NCBI RefSeq assembly: GCF_024753245.1
Contig: NZ_JANUGX010000012.1
Location: 1-64,000 of the forward strand
Direction: 5' to 3'
From: Massilia norwichensis
GTDB lineage: Bacteria; Pseudomonadota; Gammaproteobacteria; Burkholderiales; Burkholderiaceae_D
Length of the DNA: 64,000 nucleotides
The notes beneath the pieces were generated by a model, which was given only the letters and a program-made list of their open reading frames with translations, did not search any database and had not been told where the DNA came from. Every line of letters starts with the position of its first letter. Position 1 is the stretch's first letter. Made by a program: the position numbers and the translations under genes. Shown here piece by piece: positions 36,427 to 45,351 of the stretch.

Positions 36427-37220
36427 AAAAAGAACGGCGGCGTCGCCTCTTGCGGCAGTCCCCACTTCGGGTCGTAGTCGATTGTAGCAAGATACAAGCC
36501 GTCGGGCATGAAGGTCGGCGCGGCGGCGTCGCGCGAGCGGGCCGCGAGCACCTCGGCCATCCAGCCCGGCTCGTTGCGGCCGGTGCCCACGTAGATCAGC
36601 GAGCCGACGATATTCCTCACCATGTGGTGCAGGAAGGCCGAGGCGCGCACCGTGAACACGATCACGTCGCCCTGGCGCACGATGTTCACTTCGTGCATCT
36701 GCTTGATCGGCGAATTCGCCTGGCATCCGGAAGCGCGGAAGCTGCTGAAGTCGTGCGTGCCGATCAGGTGCCGGGCCGCCTCCTGCATGCGCTCGACGTC
36801 CAGCGGACGGAACACCCAGCCGGCGCGGCCGGCCAGCAGGGCCGACGGATTCGGGTGGTTGTACAGCACGTAGCGGTAGGTGCGCGACCTGGCCGAAAAG
36901 CGCGCGTGGAAGTCCTGCCCTTCCGCATCCGGCGCGACCGCATGCGCCCAGCGCACGACGATCGAATCCGGCAGGAAGGCGTTGGTGCCGCGCACCCAGG
37001 ACTGCGGCGGGCGGTCCAGCTCCGTGTCGAAGTGGACGACCTGCTCGATCGCGTGCACGCCGGCGTCGGTGCGGCCGGCGCAGGCGGTGGCGATCGGCGT
37101 GCAGGCAAATTTCTCGAGCGCGATTTCCAGTTTATCCTGGACCGTGTCGCGCGATGGTTGTTTCTGGTACCCGTTCCAGGCGGTGCCGATGTACTGGACA
37201 CCCAATGCAATTCTTGTCAC
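36423..37220 (-). CDS. truA: tRNA pseudouridine(38-40) synthase
   Basis: TruA makes pseudouridine at positions 38-40 of the tRNA anticodon arm. From the GTG start at 37220 it has 265 residues, with the catalytic aspartate in AGRTDAGVHA and the later FHARFSARSRTYRY and SSFRASGCQ motifs. The GTG is preceded by GAGG at eight bases and lies ten bases after fimV. The upstream open frame overlaps fimV and is not conserved. Confidence 0.94.
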   Translation of the reverse strand: MTRIALGVQYIGTAWNGYQKQPSRDTVQDKLEIALEKFACTPIATACAGRTDAGVHAIEQVVHFDTELDRPPQSWVRGTNAFLPDSIVVRWAHAVAPDAEGQDFHARFSARSRTYRYVLYNHPNPSALLAGRAGWVFRPLDVERMQEAARHLIGTHDFSSFRASGCQANSPIKQMHEVNIVRQGDVIVFTVRASAFLHHMVRNIVGSLIYVGTGRNEPGWMAEVLAARSRDAAAPTFMPDGLYLATIDYDPKWGLPQEATPPFFL

Positions 37221-37230
37221 CCGACCGGCC

Positions 37231-40200
37231 TCACACGAGCTGTGCGCGCATTGCGTTGGCCTTCGAGACCTGGTCGCTGTTGCCGCCCTTGATGACTTCC
37301 TCGAGCAGCTCGCGCGCGCCCTCCTTGTCACCGATTTCCTGATACGCGATGGCCAGATCCAGCTTGGTTTCCATCTCCATGTGCGCGGCCGTCATCTCGG
37401 CCGGCGCGGCGGCGCTGGCGGTTTCCACTTCCGGCAGCGCCAGACCGTTGCCCTCGCCCGGCAGGTCGAGGTCGAAGCCGCCGAGGTCGAAGGCCGGCTC
37501 GACCTTTGCCGGCTCCAGCATGTCGTGCGGCGCGTAGGCCGCGCTTTCGACCGGCGCCGGGGTCGCCGTCGGCAGCCCGTTGTGCAGCGTGTCCAGGCCA
37601 AACAGTTCGTCTTCCAGCGAGAGCGCCGGGGCCGGGTCGGCCTGCGCCGGCTTGGCCTCGTCGACCAGGCCGAAGTCCATGGTGTCGAGGTCGAACAGCG
37701 GGTCCTTCAATTCGGTGGCCGGGGCGGTTTCTTCCGGCGCGGCCGGGATCGACGGCAAGTCGAATTCCCTGGCCAGGTTGGCCATGTCGAAGTCGCTGTT
37801 GGCGAATTCGTTGGCCGGTGCGGCGGCAGCGATGTCGGAGGCCGCGCCGGCGCCCGGGATGGTGTCGCCGAGGTCGAAGTCGCCGAACGGCAGGTCGTCC
37901 GCGGTCTCGAGCGGCTGGATGGCCGGCTGCGGCAGCGGGCTCGCGGCCGGGGCGCCGAAGTCCATGTCGAAGGAGAAGTCGAGCGGCTCGTCGGCGGCTG
38001 CCGGCGCCGCTGCGCCGGTCGTTTCGGCATGCATCGCCACCGGCTCGGCCGCTGCGGCTGCCGGAGCTGCGTCGAAGCTGCCCATGTCGAAGTCGAGCAG
38101 GTTGTCGTCGTGCGCCGCTTGCGCCGGCTTCGGTTCCTCGGCCTGCACCGGCTCGAAGGCCAGGCCGCCCAGGTCGAAGTCGAGCGTATGCTCGTCGTCG
38201 GCCGGGCTGGCTGCGGCGGCTTGCGGCTGGACGGGCGACTGCGCGGCCGACTGCGCGGCCGGCTGCGCGGCACCCATCGCGCCGGCGAAGTGCTGGTCGA
38301 AGCTCATCGGCTCGTGCGCCGCGGCGGCCGGGGTCGCGGTCATGTCGTCGGCGGCGCCGAAGACGTCGTCGAAGTCGCGTGAACTCAGGGTCTGCGCTGC
38401 CTCGCCGGGGGCCGGGACGGCGTCGGCCTGCGGCGCGCCGGCCGCATACAGCGGGTTCAGCGGATCGATGGACAGGCCCAGCGCGGCGGCCTGCGCCCAC
38501 TCGTCGCCGTGGCCGCGCGTCATGCTGTACAGCTCGCCGGCCTGGGTCTCGAAGGCGCGCTGGTCCTTGCGGGCGGCGTAGATCTCGAGCAGCTTGAGGC
38601 GCACCGGATAGCGTTCCGGATGGGTGCGCAGCGCTTCCTTCAGGATCTCTTCGGCCTGGGCGTCGCGGCCATAGGCGATGTAGACGTCGGCTTCGGCCAC
38701 CGGGTCGACTTCGTTGGTGTCGAGCTGGCTGGCCGAGGGCGCGAAGCTGGAATTGAACACGCTGTTGTTGGTGTCCACGCTCTGGCCGCCGGTTTCGGCG
38801 AACAGCGAGTGCGCCGGTGCGGTCGGCACGCCCAGGATCGACGGCTCGGCGACGGCCTTGACCTCTTTCTTCTTGCGGCGCTGGGCCGCCAGCAGGCCGC
38901 CGAGCAGCAGCACGGCCGCGCCGCCGCCGACCAGCGGCAGGTTCTCCATCAGGAAGTCGAAGATGCCCGGTTCCGCGGCAGGCGCCGGGGCCGGTGCCGG
39001 CTTGATGGTCGGCAGCTTCTTCGGCGCCGGCTTGTCCTGCGCCGGGGCCGGAGTCGGGGCAGGCGTGACGGTGGCGGCAGCGTTCTGCTGGGCCTCGGCG
39101 CCGCCCTTGCTCTTGACCGTCGCCAGCTTCTCGAGGTCGTTGATGTTCTGTTCGAGCTCCTTCACGCGCTTCTGGGATTCTTCCAGCTCGCGCTGCTTGG
39201 CGATCGTGTCCTCGGCGCTCATGGTCGCGCCCTTGCCGGCAGCGCTGCCGGCAGCAGGCGCCTTCGACAGGCGCAACTGGTCCTGGGACTCGTTGGCGGC
39301 GGTCGGGCGCTCCTCGACCTTGGCGGTGATCTTGCCGCCGGCGCTCTGGCCCGCCTGCGGAGTCCTGGTCGGCTCGGCATTGCCGACCTGGCCGGCCAGC
39401 TTGTTGCGGTAGGCGTTGAAGTCGGCCGCGTGGGCGACCACGACGCCATGCGCCTCGCCCTCGTTCAGCGACTGCACGCTGCCGGCGTCCGGCACCGACA
39501 GGATGCGGCCCGACTTCAGGCGGTTCATGTTGTTGCCGATGAAGGCATCCGGATTGGCGCGGTACAGCGCCACCAGCATCATGTCGAGCGAAACGTCGAC
39601 CGGCTTCAGTTGCGCGGCGATGCGGCCCAGGCTGTCGCCCGGCTTGACGCGGTACTTTGAAGCACCGCTCGCGGCGCTGCCCGAAGACGCCGGCCTGCCC
39701 TCCTCGGCGGCGCGTGCGCGGTCGGCGCGGCGCGGACGTTCGCTCGCCACCGGTGCCGCCGGCGCGGCCGCAGCCGGGGCTTCGGCACGCGGGCGCGCGG
39801 CCGGCGGCGCTTCGTTCGATGCCACCTGCGCCGACTGGGTCGCGCGCAGCTCGGCCGGATCGAGCAGGAAGGTGTACTCGCGCACCAGGCGGCCGTTATT
39901 CCAGGTCAGCTCCAGCAGCATGTCGACGAAAGGCTCGTTCAGCGGCTGGGTCGAACTCACGCGGATGAACTGCCGGCCATTGCGCTGCTCGACCGCGAAA
40001 CGCAGCGACAGCAGGGCCGGATTGAATTCGATGTTCGCGGTACGGAAGGCCTCCGGCGAAGCCAGCTTGGCCACCAGGCCGTTGGCCTCGTCGCTGGACA
40101 CCGCCGTCAACTCGATTTCGGCACGCAGGGGCTGGCCGAGCGCCGAGAGCACGGTGAGTTTGCCGAGGCCCGCCGCATGCGCGGCCGAGCTCAGAACCAA

Positions 40201-40272
40201 CGCACTGGCAACCGCCGCGGTGAGCTTCTTCAGCGCGGACGACTTCATCGAGGGACGTTGAGTGGAATGCAT
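37231..40272 (-). CDS. fimV: FimV/HubP-family polar landmark protein
   Basis: FimV/HubP proteins are bitopic and organise the cell pole, including type IV pili and chemotaxis clusters. The 1013-residue protein has a signal peptide ending near AHA-AG, a periplasmic FimV N-domain, a LysM peptidoglycan-binding motif (YRVKPGDSLGRIA), a coiled coil, one transmembrane helix (LPLVGGGAAVLLLGGLLAA), a TPR-like segment, then a long acidic region with at least seven DFDLG-like repeats and a C-terminal TPR-type domain. It lies between asd and truA, its usual place. An ATG eight codons downstream is an alternative start. Confidence 0.92.
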   Translation of the reverse strand: MHSTQRPSMKSSALKKLTAAVASALVLSSAAHAAGLGKLTVLSALGQPLRAEIELTAVSSDEANGLVAKLASPEAFRTANIEFNPALLSLRFAVEQRNGRQFIRVSSTQPLNEPFVDMLLELTWNNGRLVREYTFLLDPAELRATQSAQVASNEAPPAARPRAEAPAAAAPAAPVASERPRRADRARAAEEGRPASSGSAASGASKYRVKPGDSLGRIAAQLKPVDVSLDMMLVALYRANPDAFIGNNMNRLKSGRILSVPDAGSVQSLNEGEAHGVVVAHAADFNAYRNKLAGQVGNAEPTRTPQAGQSAGGKITAKVEERPTAANESQDQLRLSKAPAAGSAAGKGATMSAEDTIAKQRELEESQKRVKELEQNINDLEKLATVKSKGGAEAQQNAAATVTPAPTPAPAQDKPAPKKLPTIKPAPAPAPAAEPGIFDFLMENLPLVGGGAAVLLLGGLLAAQRRKKKEVKAVAEPSILGVPTAPAHSLFAETGGQSVDTNNSVFNSSFAPSASQLDTNEVDPVAEADVYIAYGRDAQAEEILKEALRTHPERYPVRLKLLEIYAARKDQRAFETQAGELYSMTRGHGDEWAQAAALGLSIDPLNPLYAAGAPQADAVPAPGEAAQTLSSRDFDDVFGAADDMTATPAAAAHEPMSFDQHFAGAMGAAQPAAQSAAQSPVQPQAAAASPADDEHTLDFDLGGLAFEPVQAEEPKPAQAAHDDNLLDFDMGSFDAAPAAAAAEPVAMHAETTGAAAPAAADEPLDFSFDMDFGAPAASPLPQPAIQPLETADDLPFGDFDLGDTIPGAGAASDIAAAAPANEFANSDFDMANLAREFDLPSIPAAPEETAPATELKDPLFDLDTMDFGLVDEAKPAQADPAPALSLEDELFGLDTLHNGLPTATPAPVESAAYAPHDMLEPAKVEPAFDLGGFDLDLPGEGNGLALPEVETASAAAPAEMTAAHMEMETKLDLAIAYQEIGDKEGARELLEEVIKGGNSDQVSKANAMRAQLV

Positions 40273-40494
40273 AATTCGACTGAATGAGTTGAGCGGAGAG
40301 GTGATCAGCCCGGAGGCGAGCCCGGTGGTCTCGGCAACATAGCATCATGCACTATGGCACGCAAGCTCTACGGAAAGAAACATTCACGACCCGTGAGATA
40401 TGTAGACGGTCTATTCATGCAAGTGATGTTTTTTGGGTCAAACCATGACATTTGATTAGCACCTCTTGCCATGCCGACCACAAACGACGGCCAT

Positions 40495-40520
40495 GAAAAA
40501 AGGCCGCACGAGGCCGCCTT
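40495..40520 (-). terminator. Terminator after asd
   Basis: On the minus strand the stem AAGGC/GCCTT with inner GC pairs is followed by a run of six T, 27 bases after the asd stop. The stem is short. The remaining roughly 220 bases up to fimV should hold the fimV promoter; I see only a TTGACC without a convincing -10. Confidence 0.55.
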
Positions 40521-40546
40521 CATTCTACCCTTGAACCGGGTCCGGC

Positions 40547-41671
40547 TTATTTGTCCAGCACGATGCGCAGCATGCGGCGCAGCGGTTCGGCGGCGCCCCA
40601 CAGCAGCTGGTCGCCGACGGTGAAGGCCGAGATGTAGTCCGGGCCCATAGCCATCTTGCGCACGCGGCCGACCGGGATGTTCAGGCTGCCGGTGACGGCA
40701 GCCGGGGTCAGGTCGCGCATCGAGGCTTCGCGCGTGTTCGGCACGAACTTCACCCACTGGTTGTCGTTGGCGATGATGTCGTTGATCTCATCCAGCGGCA
40801 CGTCCTTCTTGAGCTTGATGGTCAGCGCCTGCGAGTGGCAGCGCATCGCGCCGATGCGGACGCACAGGCCGTCGACCGGGATCACATTGCCCGATGCCGA
40901 GGTGCGGCCGAGGATCTTGTTGGTCTCGGCGCCGCCCTTCCACTCTTCCTTCGACTGGCCGTTGCCCAGGTCCTTGTCGATCCAGGGAATCAGGTTGCCG
41001 CCCAGCGGCACGCCGAACTGTTTCGTTTCCTCAAGCGACATGCCATGCTGGGTCGCCAGCACGGTGCGGTCGATCTCGAGGATGGCCGAGGCCGGGTCGT
41101 CCAGCAGCGGCTTGACGGCCGCGTTGATGGTGCCGAACTGGGTCAGCAGTTCGCGCATGTGCTGGGCACCGCCGCCCGATGCCGCCTGGTAGGTCATGGA
41201 GGTCATCCAGTCGACCAGGTCGTGCTTGAACAGGCCGCCCAGGCCCATCAGCATGCAGGACACGGTGCAGTTACCGCCGATGAAGTTCTTCACGCCGCGG
41301 GTCATCGCATCCTTGATGACGTTCAGGTTGACCGGGTCCAGCACGATGACGGCGTCGTCGTTCATGCGCAGGGTCGATGCAGCGTCGATCCAGTAGCCGT
41401 TCCAGCCGGCTGCGCGCAGCTGCGGGAAGACTTCGGTGGTGTAGTCGCCGCCCTGGCAGGAGATGATGATCTCGCACTTCGAGAGCTCGGCGATGTCGGT
41501 GGCGCTCTTCAGTTTGGTCTCGTTCTTCGCCATGGCCGGCGCAGCGCCGCCCGGGTTCGACGTGGTGAAGAACACCGGCTCGATATGGTCGAAATCGCCC
41601 TCGTCCTGCATACGCTTCATGAGGACCGACCCGACCATGCCGCGCCAACCAACCAGACCAACTAGTTTCAT
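40547..41671 (-). CDS. asd: Aspartate-semialdehyde dehydrogenase
   Basis: Asd reduces aspartyl phosphate to aspartate semialdehyde for lysine, threonine and methionine synthesis. The 374-residue protein has the [13 protein letters not shown] nucleotide motif, the active-site cysteine C135 in [12 protein letters not shown], and the Gram-negative type length. It follows leuB by 72 bases; a short inverted repeat CGTGGGC/GCCCACG lies in that gap at 41701-41721. Confidence 0.98.
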   Translation of the reverse strand: MKLVGLVGWRGMVGSVLMKRMQDEGDFDHIEPVFFTTSNPGGAAPAMAKNETKLKSATDIAELSKCEIIISCQGGDYTTEVFPQLRAAGWNGYWIDAASTLRMNDDAVIVLDPVNLNVIKDAMTRGVKNFIGGNCTVSCMLMGLGGLFKHDLVDWMTSMTYQAASGGGAQHMRELLTQFGTINAAVKPLLDDPASAILEIDRTVLATQHGMSLEETKQFGVPLGGNLIPWIDKDLGNGQSKEEWKGGAETNKILGRTSASGNVIPVDGLCVRIGAMRCHSQALTIKLKKDVPLDEINDIIANDNQWVKFVPNTREASMRDLTPAAVTGSLNIPVGRVRKMAMGPDYISAFTVGDQLLWGAAEPLRRMLRIVLDK

Positions 41672-41743
41672 TTCAAATTCCCTCGTTTTATGTTTGCTTT
41701 CGTGGGCTTACCGGGCCCACGATGAATATCGATTAACGCCGCA

Positions 41744-42814
41744 TCACGCCAATGCGTTGACCACCGCGTCGCCCATCTGTTCGGTACCGACGCGCGTGGT
41801 GCCCTGCTCGAAGATGTCCGGCGTGCGCAGGCCCTGTGCCAGCACGGCCTTGACGGCATTCTCGATGCGGTCCGCCTGCTCGGCCTTGCCGAGCGAGAAA
41901 CGCAGCATCATCGCCGCCGACAGGATGGTCGCCAGCGGATTCGCGACGCCCTGGCCGGCGATATCCGGCGCCGAGCCGTGCGACGGTTCGTACAAGCCCT
42001 TGTTGTTCGCATCCAGCGAAGCCGAGGGCAGCATGCCGATCGAACCGGTCAGCATCGCGGCTGCGTCCGACAGGATGTCGCCGAACATGTTGCCGGTGAC
42101 GATGACGTCGAACTTCTTGGGCGCGCGCACCAGCTGCATCGCCGCGTTATCGACGTACATGTGCTCGAGCTGGACGTCCTGGTATTCCTTGTGCACCTCG
42201 GTGACGATGTCGCGCCAGAACTGGAAGGTCTCCAGCACGTTGGCCTTGTCGACGCTGGTCACGCGCGAACCGCGCTTGCGCGCAGCCTGGAAGGCGACGT
42301 GGGCGATGCGGCGGATTTCGCCTTCCGCATAGCGCATGGTGTCGAAGCCTTCGCGCTGGCCTGCGAACGGACCGTCCGGACATTCGCGCACGCCGCGCGG
42401 CTTGCCGAAATAGATGTCGCCGGTCAGCTCGCGGATGATCAGGATGTCCAGGCCCGACACGACCTCCGGCTTGAGCGTCGATGCGCCCGCCAGTTCCGGA
42501 TACAGGATGGCCGGACGCAGGTTGGCGAACAGGCCGAGTTCCTTGCGCAAGCCGAGGATGGCCTGCTCGGGGCGCAGCGCGCGCTCGAGATTGTCGTACT
42601 TGTAGTCGCCGACGGCGCCGAACAGCACCGCATCGGCGGCCTTGGCCAGCGCCAGCGTTTTTTCGGGTAACGGATGCCCGTGGGCCGCGTAGCCGGCGCC
42701 GCCGACTTCCGCGCTCTCCATCTCGAAGGATTCGCCGAGCGCGTTCAGCACCTTGACGGCCTGCGCCGTGATTTCGGGACCGATGCCGTCGCCCGGCAGG
42801 ATGGCAATCTTCAT
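41744..42814 (-). CDS. leuB: 3-isopropylmalate dehydrogenase
   Basis: LeuB oxidises and decarboxylates 3-isopropylmalate to 2-ketoisocaproate in leucine synthesis, using NAD. The 356-residue protein starts [15 protein letters not shown] and holds the substrate motif [12 protein letters not shown] and the NMFGDILSD and [10 protein letters not shown] blocks. It follows leuD by eleven bases. Confidence 0.98.
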   Translation of the reverse strand: MKIAILPGDGIGPEITAQAVKVLNALGESFEMESAEVGGAGYAAHGHPLPEKTLALAKAADAVLFGAVGDYKYDNLERALRPEQAILGLRKELGLFANLRPAILYPELAGASTLKPEVVSGLDILIIRELTGDIYFGKPRGVRECPDGPFAGQREGFDTMRYAEGEIRRIAHVAFQAARKRGSRVTSVDKANVLETFQFWRDIVTEVHKEYQDVQLEHMYVDNAAMQLVRAPKKFDVIVTGNMFGDILSDAAAMLTGSIGMLPSASLDANNKGLYEPSHGSAPDIAGQGVANPLATILSAAMMLRFSLGKAEQADRIENAVKAVLAQGLRTPDIFEQGTTRVGTEQMGDAVVNALA

Positions 42815-42825
42815 GTCAGACTTTC

Positions 42826-43473
42826 TCAGATGGTGTTGGCGAGCCAGGGCTGCGCGCGCAGGTGGCGTTCTTCGAAGGCGCGGATCTCGTCGGCGTGGCG
42901 CAGGGTCAGGCCGATGTCGTCCAGGCCGTTCAGCAGGCAGTACTTGCGGAATTCGTCGATCGCGAATTCGAAGTCCAGCTGGCCGTCCGGCGTGCGGATC
43001 ACCTGCTGCTCCAGATCGACCACCAGCCTGAAGCCCGGGAAGGCCTTCACTTCATTGAACAGCTGGTCGATCTGCTGTTCGCTCAGCGCGATCGGCAGCA
43101 GCCCGCTCTTGTAGCAGTTGTTGAAGAAGATGTCGGCGAAGCTCGGCGCGACGATGGCGCGGAAGCCGTACTGCTGCAGCGCCCAGGGCGCGTGCTCGCG
43201 CGAAGAACCGCAGCCGAAGTTCTTGCGGGCCAGCAGGATCGACGCGCCGGCGTAGCGCGGCTGGTTCAGCACGAAGTCCGGGTTCAGCGGGCGCTTGTCG
43301 TTGTCCATGCCCGGTTCGCCGTGGTCGAGGTAACGCCACTCGTCGAACAGGTTGGGGCCAAAGCCGGTACGGCGGATCGACTTCAGGAACTGCTTGGGGA
43401 TGATGGCGTCGGTATCGACGTTGGCGCGGTCGAGCGGCGCCACCAGTCCTTCGTGTACGGTGAATTTTTCCAT
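42826..43473 (-). CDS. leuD: 3-isopropylmalate dehydratase small subunit
   Basis: LeuD completes the isopropylmalate isomerase with LeuC. The 215-residue protein starts at [29 protein letters not shown] and has the [13 protein letters not shown] loop. A hairpin of the GGGTCAG type ends only eight bases upstream of the ATG, and no clear Shine-Dalgarno sequence is seen between them. Further open frame upstream is not conserved. Confidence 0.97.
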   Translation of the reverse strand: MEKFTVHEGLVAPLDRANVDTDAIIPKQFLKSIRRTGFGPNLFDEWRYLDHGEPGMDNDKRPLNPDFVLNQPRYAGASILLARKNFGCGSSREHAPWALQQYGFRAIVAPSFADIFFNNCYKSGLLPIALSEQQIDQLFNEVKAFPGFRLVVDLEQQVIRTPDGQLDFEFAIDEFRKYCLLNGLDDIGLTLRHADEIRAFEERHLRAQPWLANTI

Positions 43474-43481
43474 GATCCGAG

Positions 43482-43521
43482 GGGTCAGAGCCCGGTGTTG
43501 GTTTTCAAAGGGCTCTGACCC
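43482..43521. repeat. GGGTCAGAGCCC hairpin abutting leuD
   Basis: A perfect twelve-base inverted repeat GGGTCAGAGCCC/GGGCTCTGACCC with a 16-base loop lies directly upstream of the leuD start in the mRNA. It shares its core with the hairpin at 19951-19978. There is no T-tract. Confidence 0.7.
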
Positions 43522-43555
43522 GGTAGTCCGCGGCCGATGCCCGTCGATTCGAAAC

Positions 43556-43678
43556 TTACTTGCCGCCCGCGCCGGTAATGACCTGGCCAACCTTCTGCAC
43601 GTCCTTGCCGACACCCGAGATGGTGTTGCAGCCGGCGGCAGCGATGGCGATGAGGGCGAGAGCGATTACTTTTTTCAT
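43556..43678 (-). CDS. Entericidin A/B-like small lipoprotein
   Basis: A 40-residue ORF encodes [20 protein letters not shown] and then a short Gly/Val-rich tail. The lipobox AAAGC predicts lipidation at C16, and the mature peptide [14 protein letters not shown] resembles entericidin A/B lipoproteins. Family members in E. coli form a stress-linked toxin/antidote pair; only one is present here. The gene sits inside the leu cluster between leuC and leuD on the same strand, about 65 bases after leuC and 80 before leuD. Confidence 0.85.
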   Translation of the reverse strand: MKKVIALALIAIAAAGCNTISGVGKDVQKVGQVITGAGGK

Positions 43679-43741
43679 GGTTCTGCTGTGTTGATTTATT
43701 GGGTTAAAAATGTGTGCGTGGCTGAGCACCGGGCTCCGACC

Positions 43742-45142
43742 CTAGATTTTACGGACGTCGACGAAGTGGCCCGCGATCCCGGCCGCCGCAGCCATGGCCG
43801 GCGACACCAGGTGGGTGCGTCCGCCCTGCCCCTGGCGGCCTTCGAAGTTGCGGTTCGAGGTCGAGGCGCAGCGCTCGCCCGGCTCGAGGCGGTCGGCGTT
43901 CATCGCCAGGCACATCGAGCAGCCCGGCTCGCGCCATTCGAAGCCGGCGGCCTTGAAGATGCGGTCGAGGCCTTCGCGCTCGGCCTGTTCCTTCACCAGG
44001 CCCGAACCCGGCACCACCATCGCCAGCTTGACGTTCGAAGCGCGCTGGCGCCCGCGCACGATGGCGGCGGCGGCGCGCAGGTCTTCGATGCGCGAGTTGG
44101 TGCAGGAGCCGATGAAGACCTTGTCGATGCGGATGTCCTCGATCGGGGTGTTCGGCTTGAGGTCCATGTAGACCAGCGCGCGCTCCATGGCGTCGCGCTT
44201 GACCGGGTCGCGTTCCTTGTCCGGATCCGGCACGCGGCCGTCGACCGTGGTCACCATCTCCGGCGAAGTGCCCCAGGTGACCTGCGGGCGGATGTCGGCG
44301 GCGTTCAGGGTCACGACCATGTCGAACTTCGCGCCCGGGTCGCTGTGCAGGGTGCGCCAGTAGGCGACCGCCTGCTCCCACTGCGGCCCGACCGGTGCGA
44401 ACGGACGCCCCTTCACGTACTCGATGGTGGTGTCGTCGACCGCCACCATGCCGGCGCGCGCGCCCGCTTCGATCGCCATGTTACAGACCGTCATCCGGCC
44501 TTCCATCGACAGCGAACGGATGGTCGAGCCGGCGAATTCGATCGCGTAGCCGGTGCCGCCGGCGGTGCCGATCCTGCCGATCACGGCCAGCACGATGTCC
44601 TTGGCGGTGACGCCCGGCGGCAGCGCGCCGTCGACCTGCACCAGCATGGCCTTCGATTTCTTCGCCAGCAGGGTCTGGGTGGCCATCACGTGCTCGACTT
44701 CCGAGGTGCCGATGCCGTGCGCCAGGCAGCCGAAGGCGCCGATGGTCGAGGTGTGCGAGTCGCCGCAGACCACCGTCATGCCCGGCAGCGTCGCGCCCTG
44801 CTCCGGCCCGATCACGTGGACGATGCCCTGGCGCTTGTCGTTCATGTTGAAGTAGGTGACGCCGAAGGCCTTGGTGTTCTCATCCAGCGTCTCGACCTGC
44901 AGGCGCGAGGTCGGGTCCGCGATGCCGCGCGAACGGTCGGTGGTCGGCACATTGTGGTCGGCTACGGCAAGGTTGGCGGAGGTGCGCCATAGCTGGCGGT
45001 CCGCCACGCGCAGGCCTTCGAAGGCCTGGGGGCTGGTGACTTCGTGCACCAGCTGGCGGTCGATATACAGCACGGTGGTGCCATCCGCATCGGCACGCAC
45101 GACATGCGAATCCCAGAGTTTGTCGTAGAGCGTTTTCAACAT
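43742..45142 (-). CDS. leuC: 3-isopropylmalate dehydratase large subunit
   Basis: LeuC is the [4Fe-4S] subunit of isopropylmalate isomerase. The 466-residue protein has the cluster cysteines in IGSCTNSR and in GCSMCLAMN, the [12 protein letters not shown] block near residue 130, and a family-typical length. It is the first gene of the leuC-entericidin-leuD-leuB-asd run, and a possible promoter lies upstream. Confidence 0.98.
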   Translation of the reverse strand: MLKTLYDKLWDSHVVRADADGTTVLYIDRQLVHEVTSPQAFEGLRVADRQLWRTSANLAVADHNVPTTDRSRGIADPTSRLQVETLDENTKAFGVTYFNMNDKRQGIVHVIGPEQGATLPGMTVVCGDSHTSTIGAFGCLAHGIGTSEVEHVMATQTLLAKKSKAMLVQVDGALPPGVTAKDIVLAVIGRIGTAGGTGYAIEFAGSTIRSLSMEGRMTVCNMAIEAGARAGMVAVDDTTIEYVKGRPFAPVGPQWEQAVAYWRTLHSDPGAKFDMVVTLNAADIRPQVTWGTSPEMVTTVDGRVPDPDKERDPVKRDAMERALVYMDLKPNTPIEDIRIDKVFIGSCTNSRIEDLRAAAAIVRGRQRASNVKLAMVVPGSGLVKEQAEREGLDRIFKAAGFEWREPGCSMCLAMNADRLEPGERCASTSNRNFEGRQGQGGRTHLVSPAMAAAAGIAGHFVDVRKI

Positions 45143-45186
45143 GATCTATCCATTCGAACAGCCGGCTTATGCGGGCATGGTCTTTG

Positions 45187-45214
45187 ATTATGCCATATTT
45201 GTGCACTGCGTCAG
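45187..45214 (-). promoter_or_regulatory. Putative leuC promoter
   Basis: On the minus strand CATAAT (45187-45192), preceded by TGG as an extended -10, is spaced 16 bases from CTGACG (45209-45214). It lies about 45 bases before the leuC ATG. No leucine-rich leader peptide was found. Confidence 0.45.
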
Positions 45215-45296
45215 CCCGCCCTGCTTGCACGATTATTTCAACCGAAACCTCTACATGCAAATTTTGTTTGCCTTGAATGACTGGAATGCAAATGAA

Positions 45297-45327
45297 AATA
45301 GCCTGCACGGTTTCCGGGCAGGCTATT
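45297..45327 (-). terminator. Rho-independent terminator of cheA
   Basis: The ten-base stem AATAGCCTGC/GCAGGCTATT with an eleven-base loop is followed on the minus strand by TTCATTTG. It lies 24 bases after the cheA stop and separates it from leuC. Confidence 0.85.
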
Positions 45328-45351
45328 CTTGGTTTTGTTGCTTTGTGGTTT

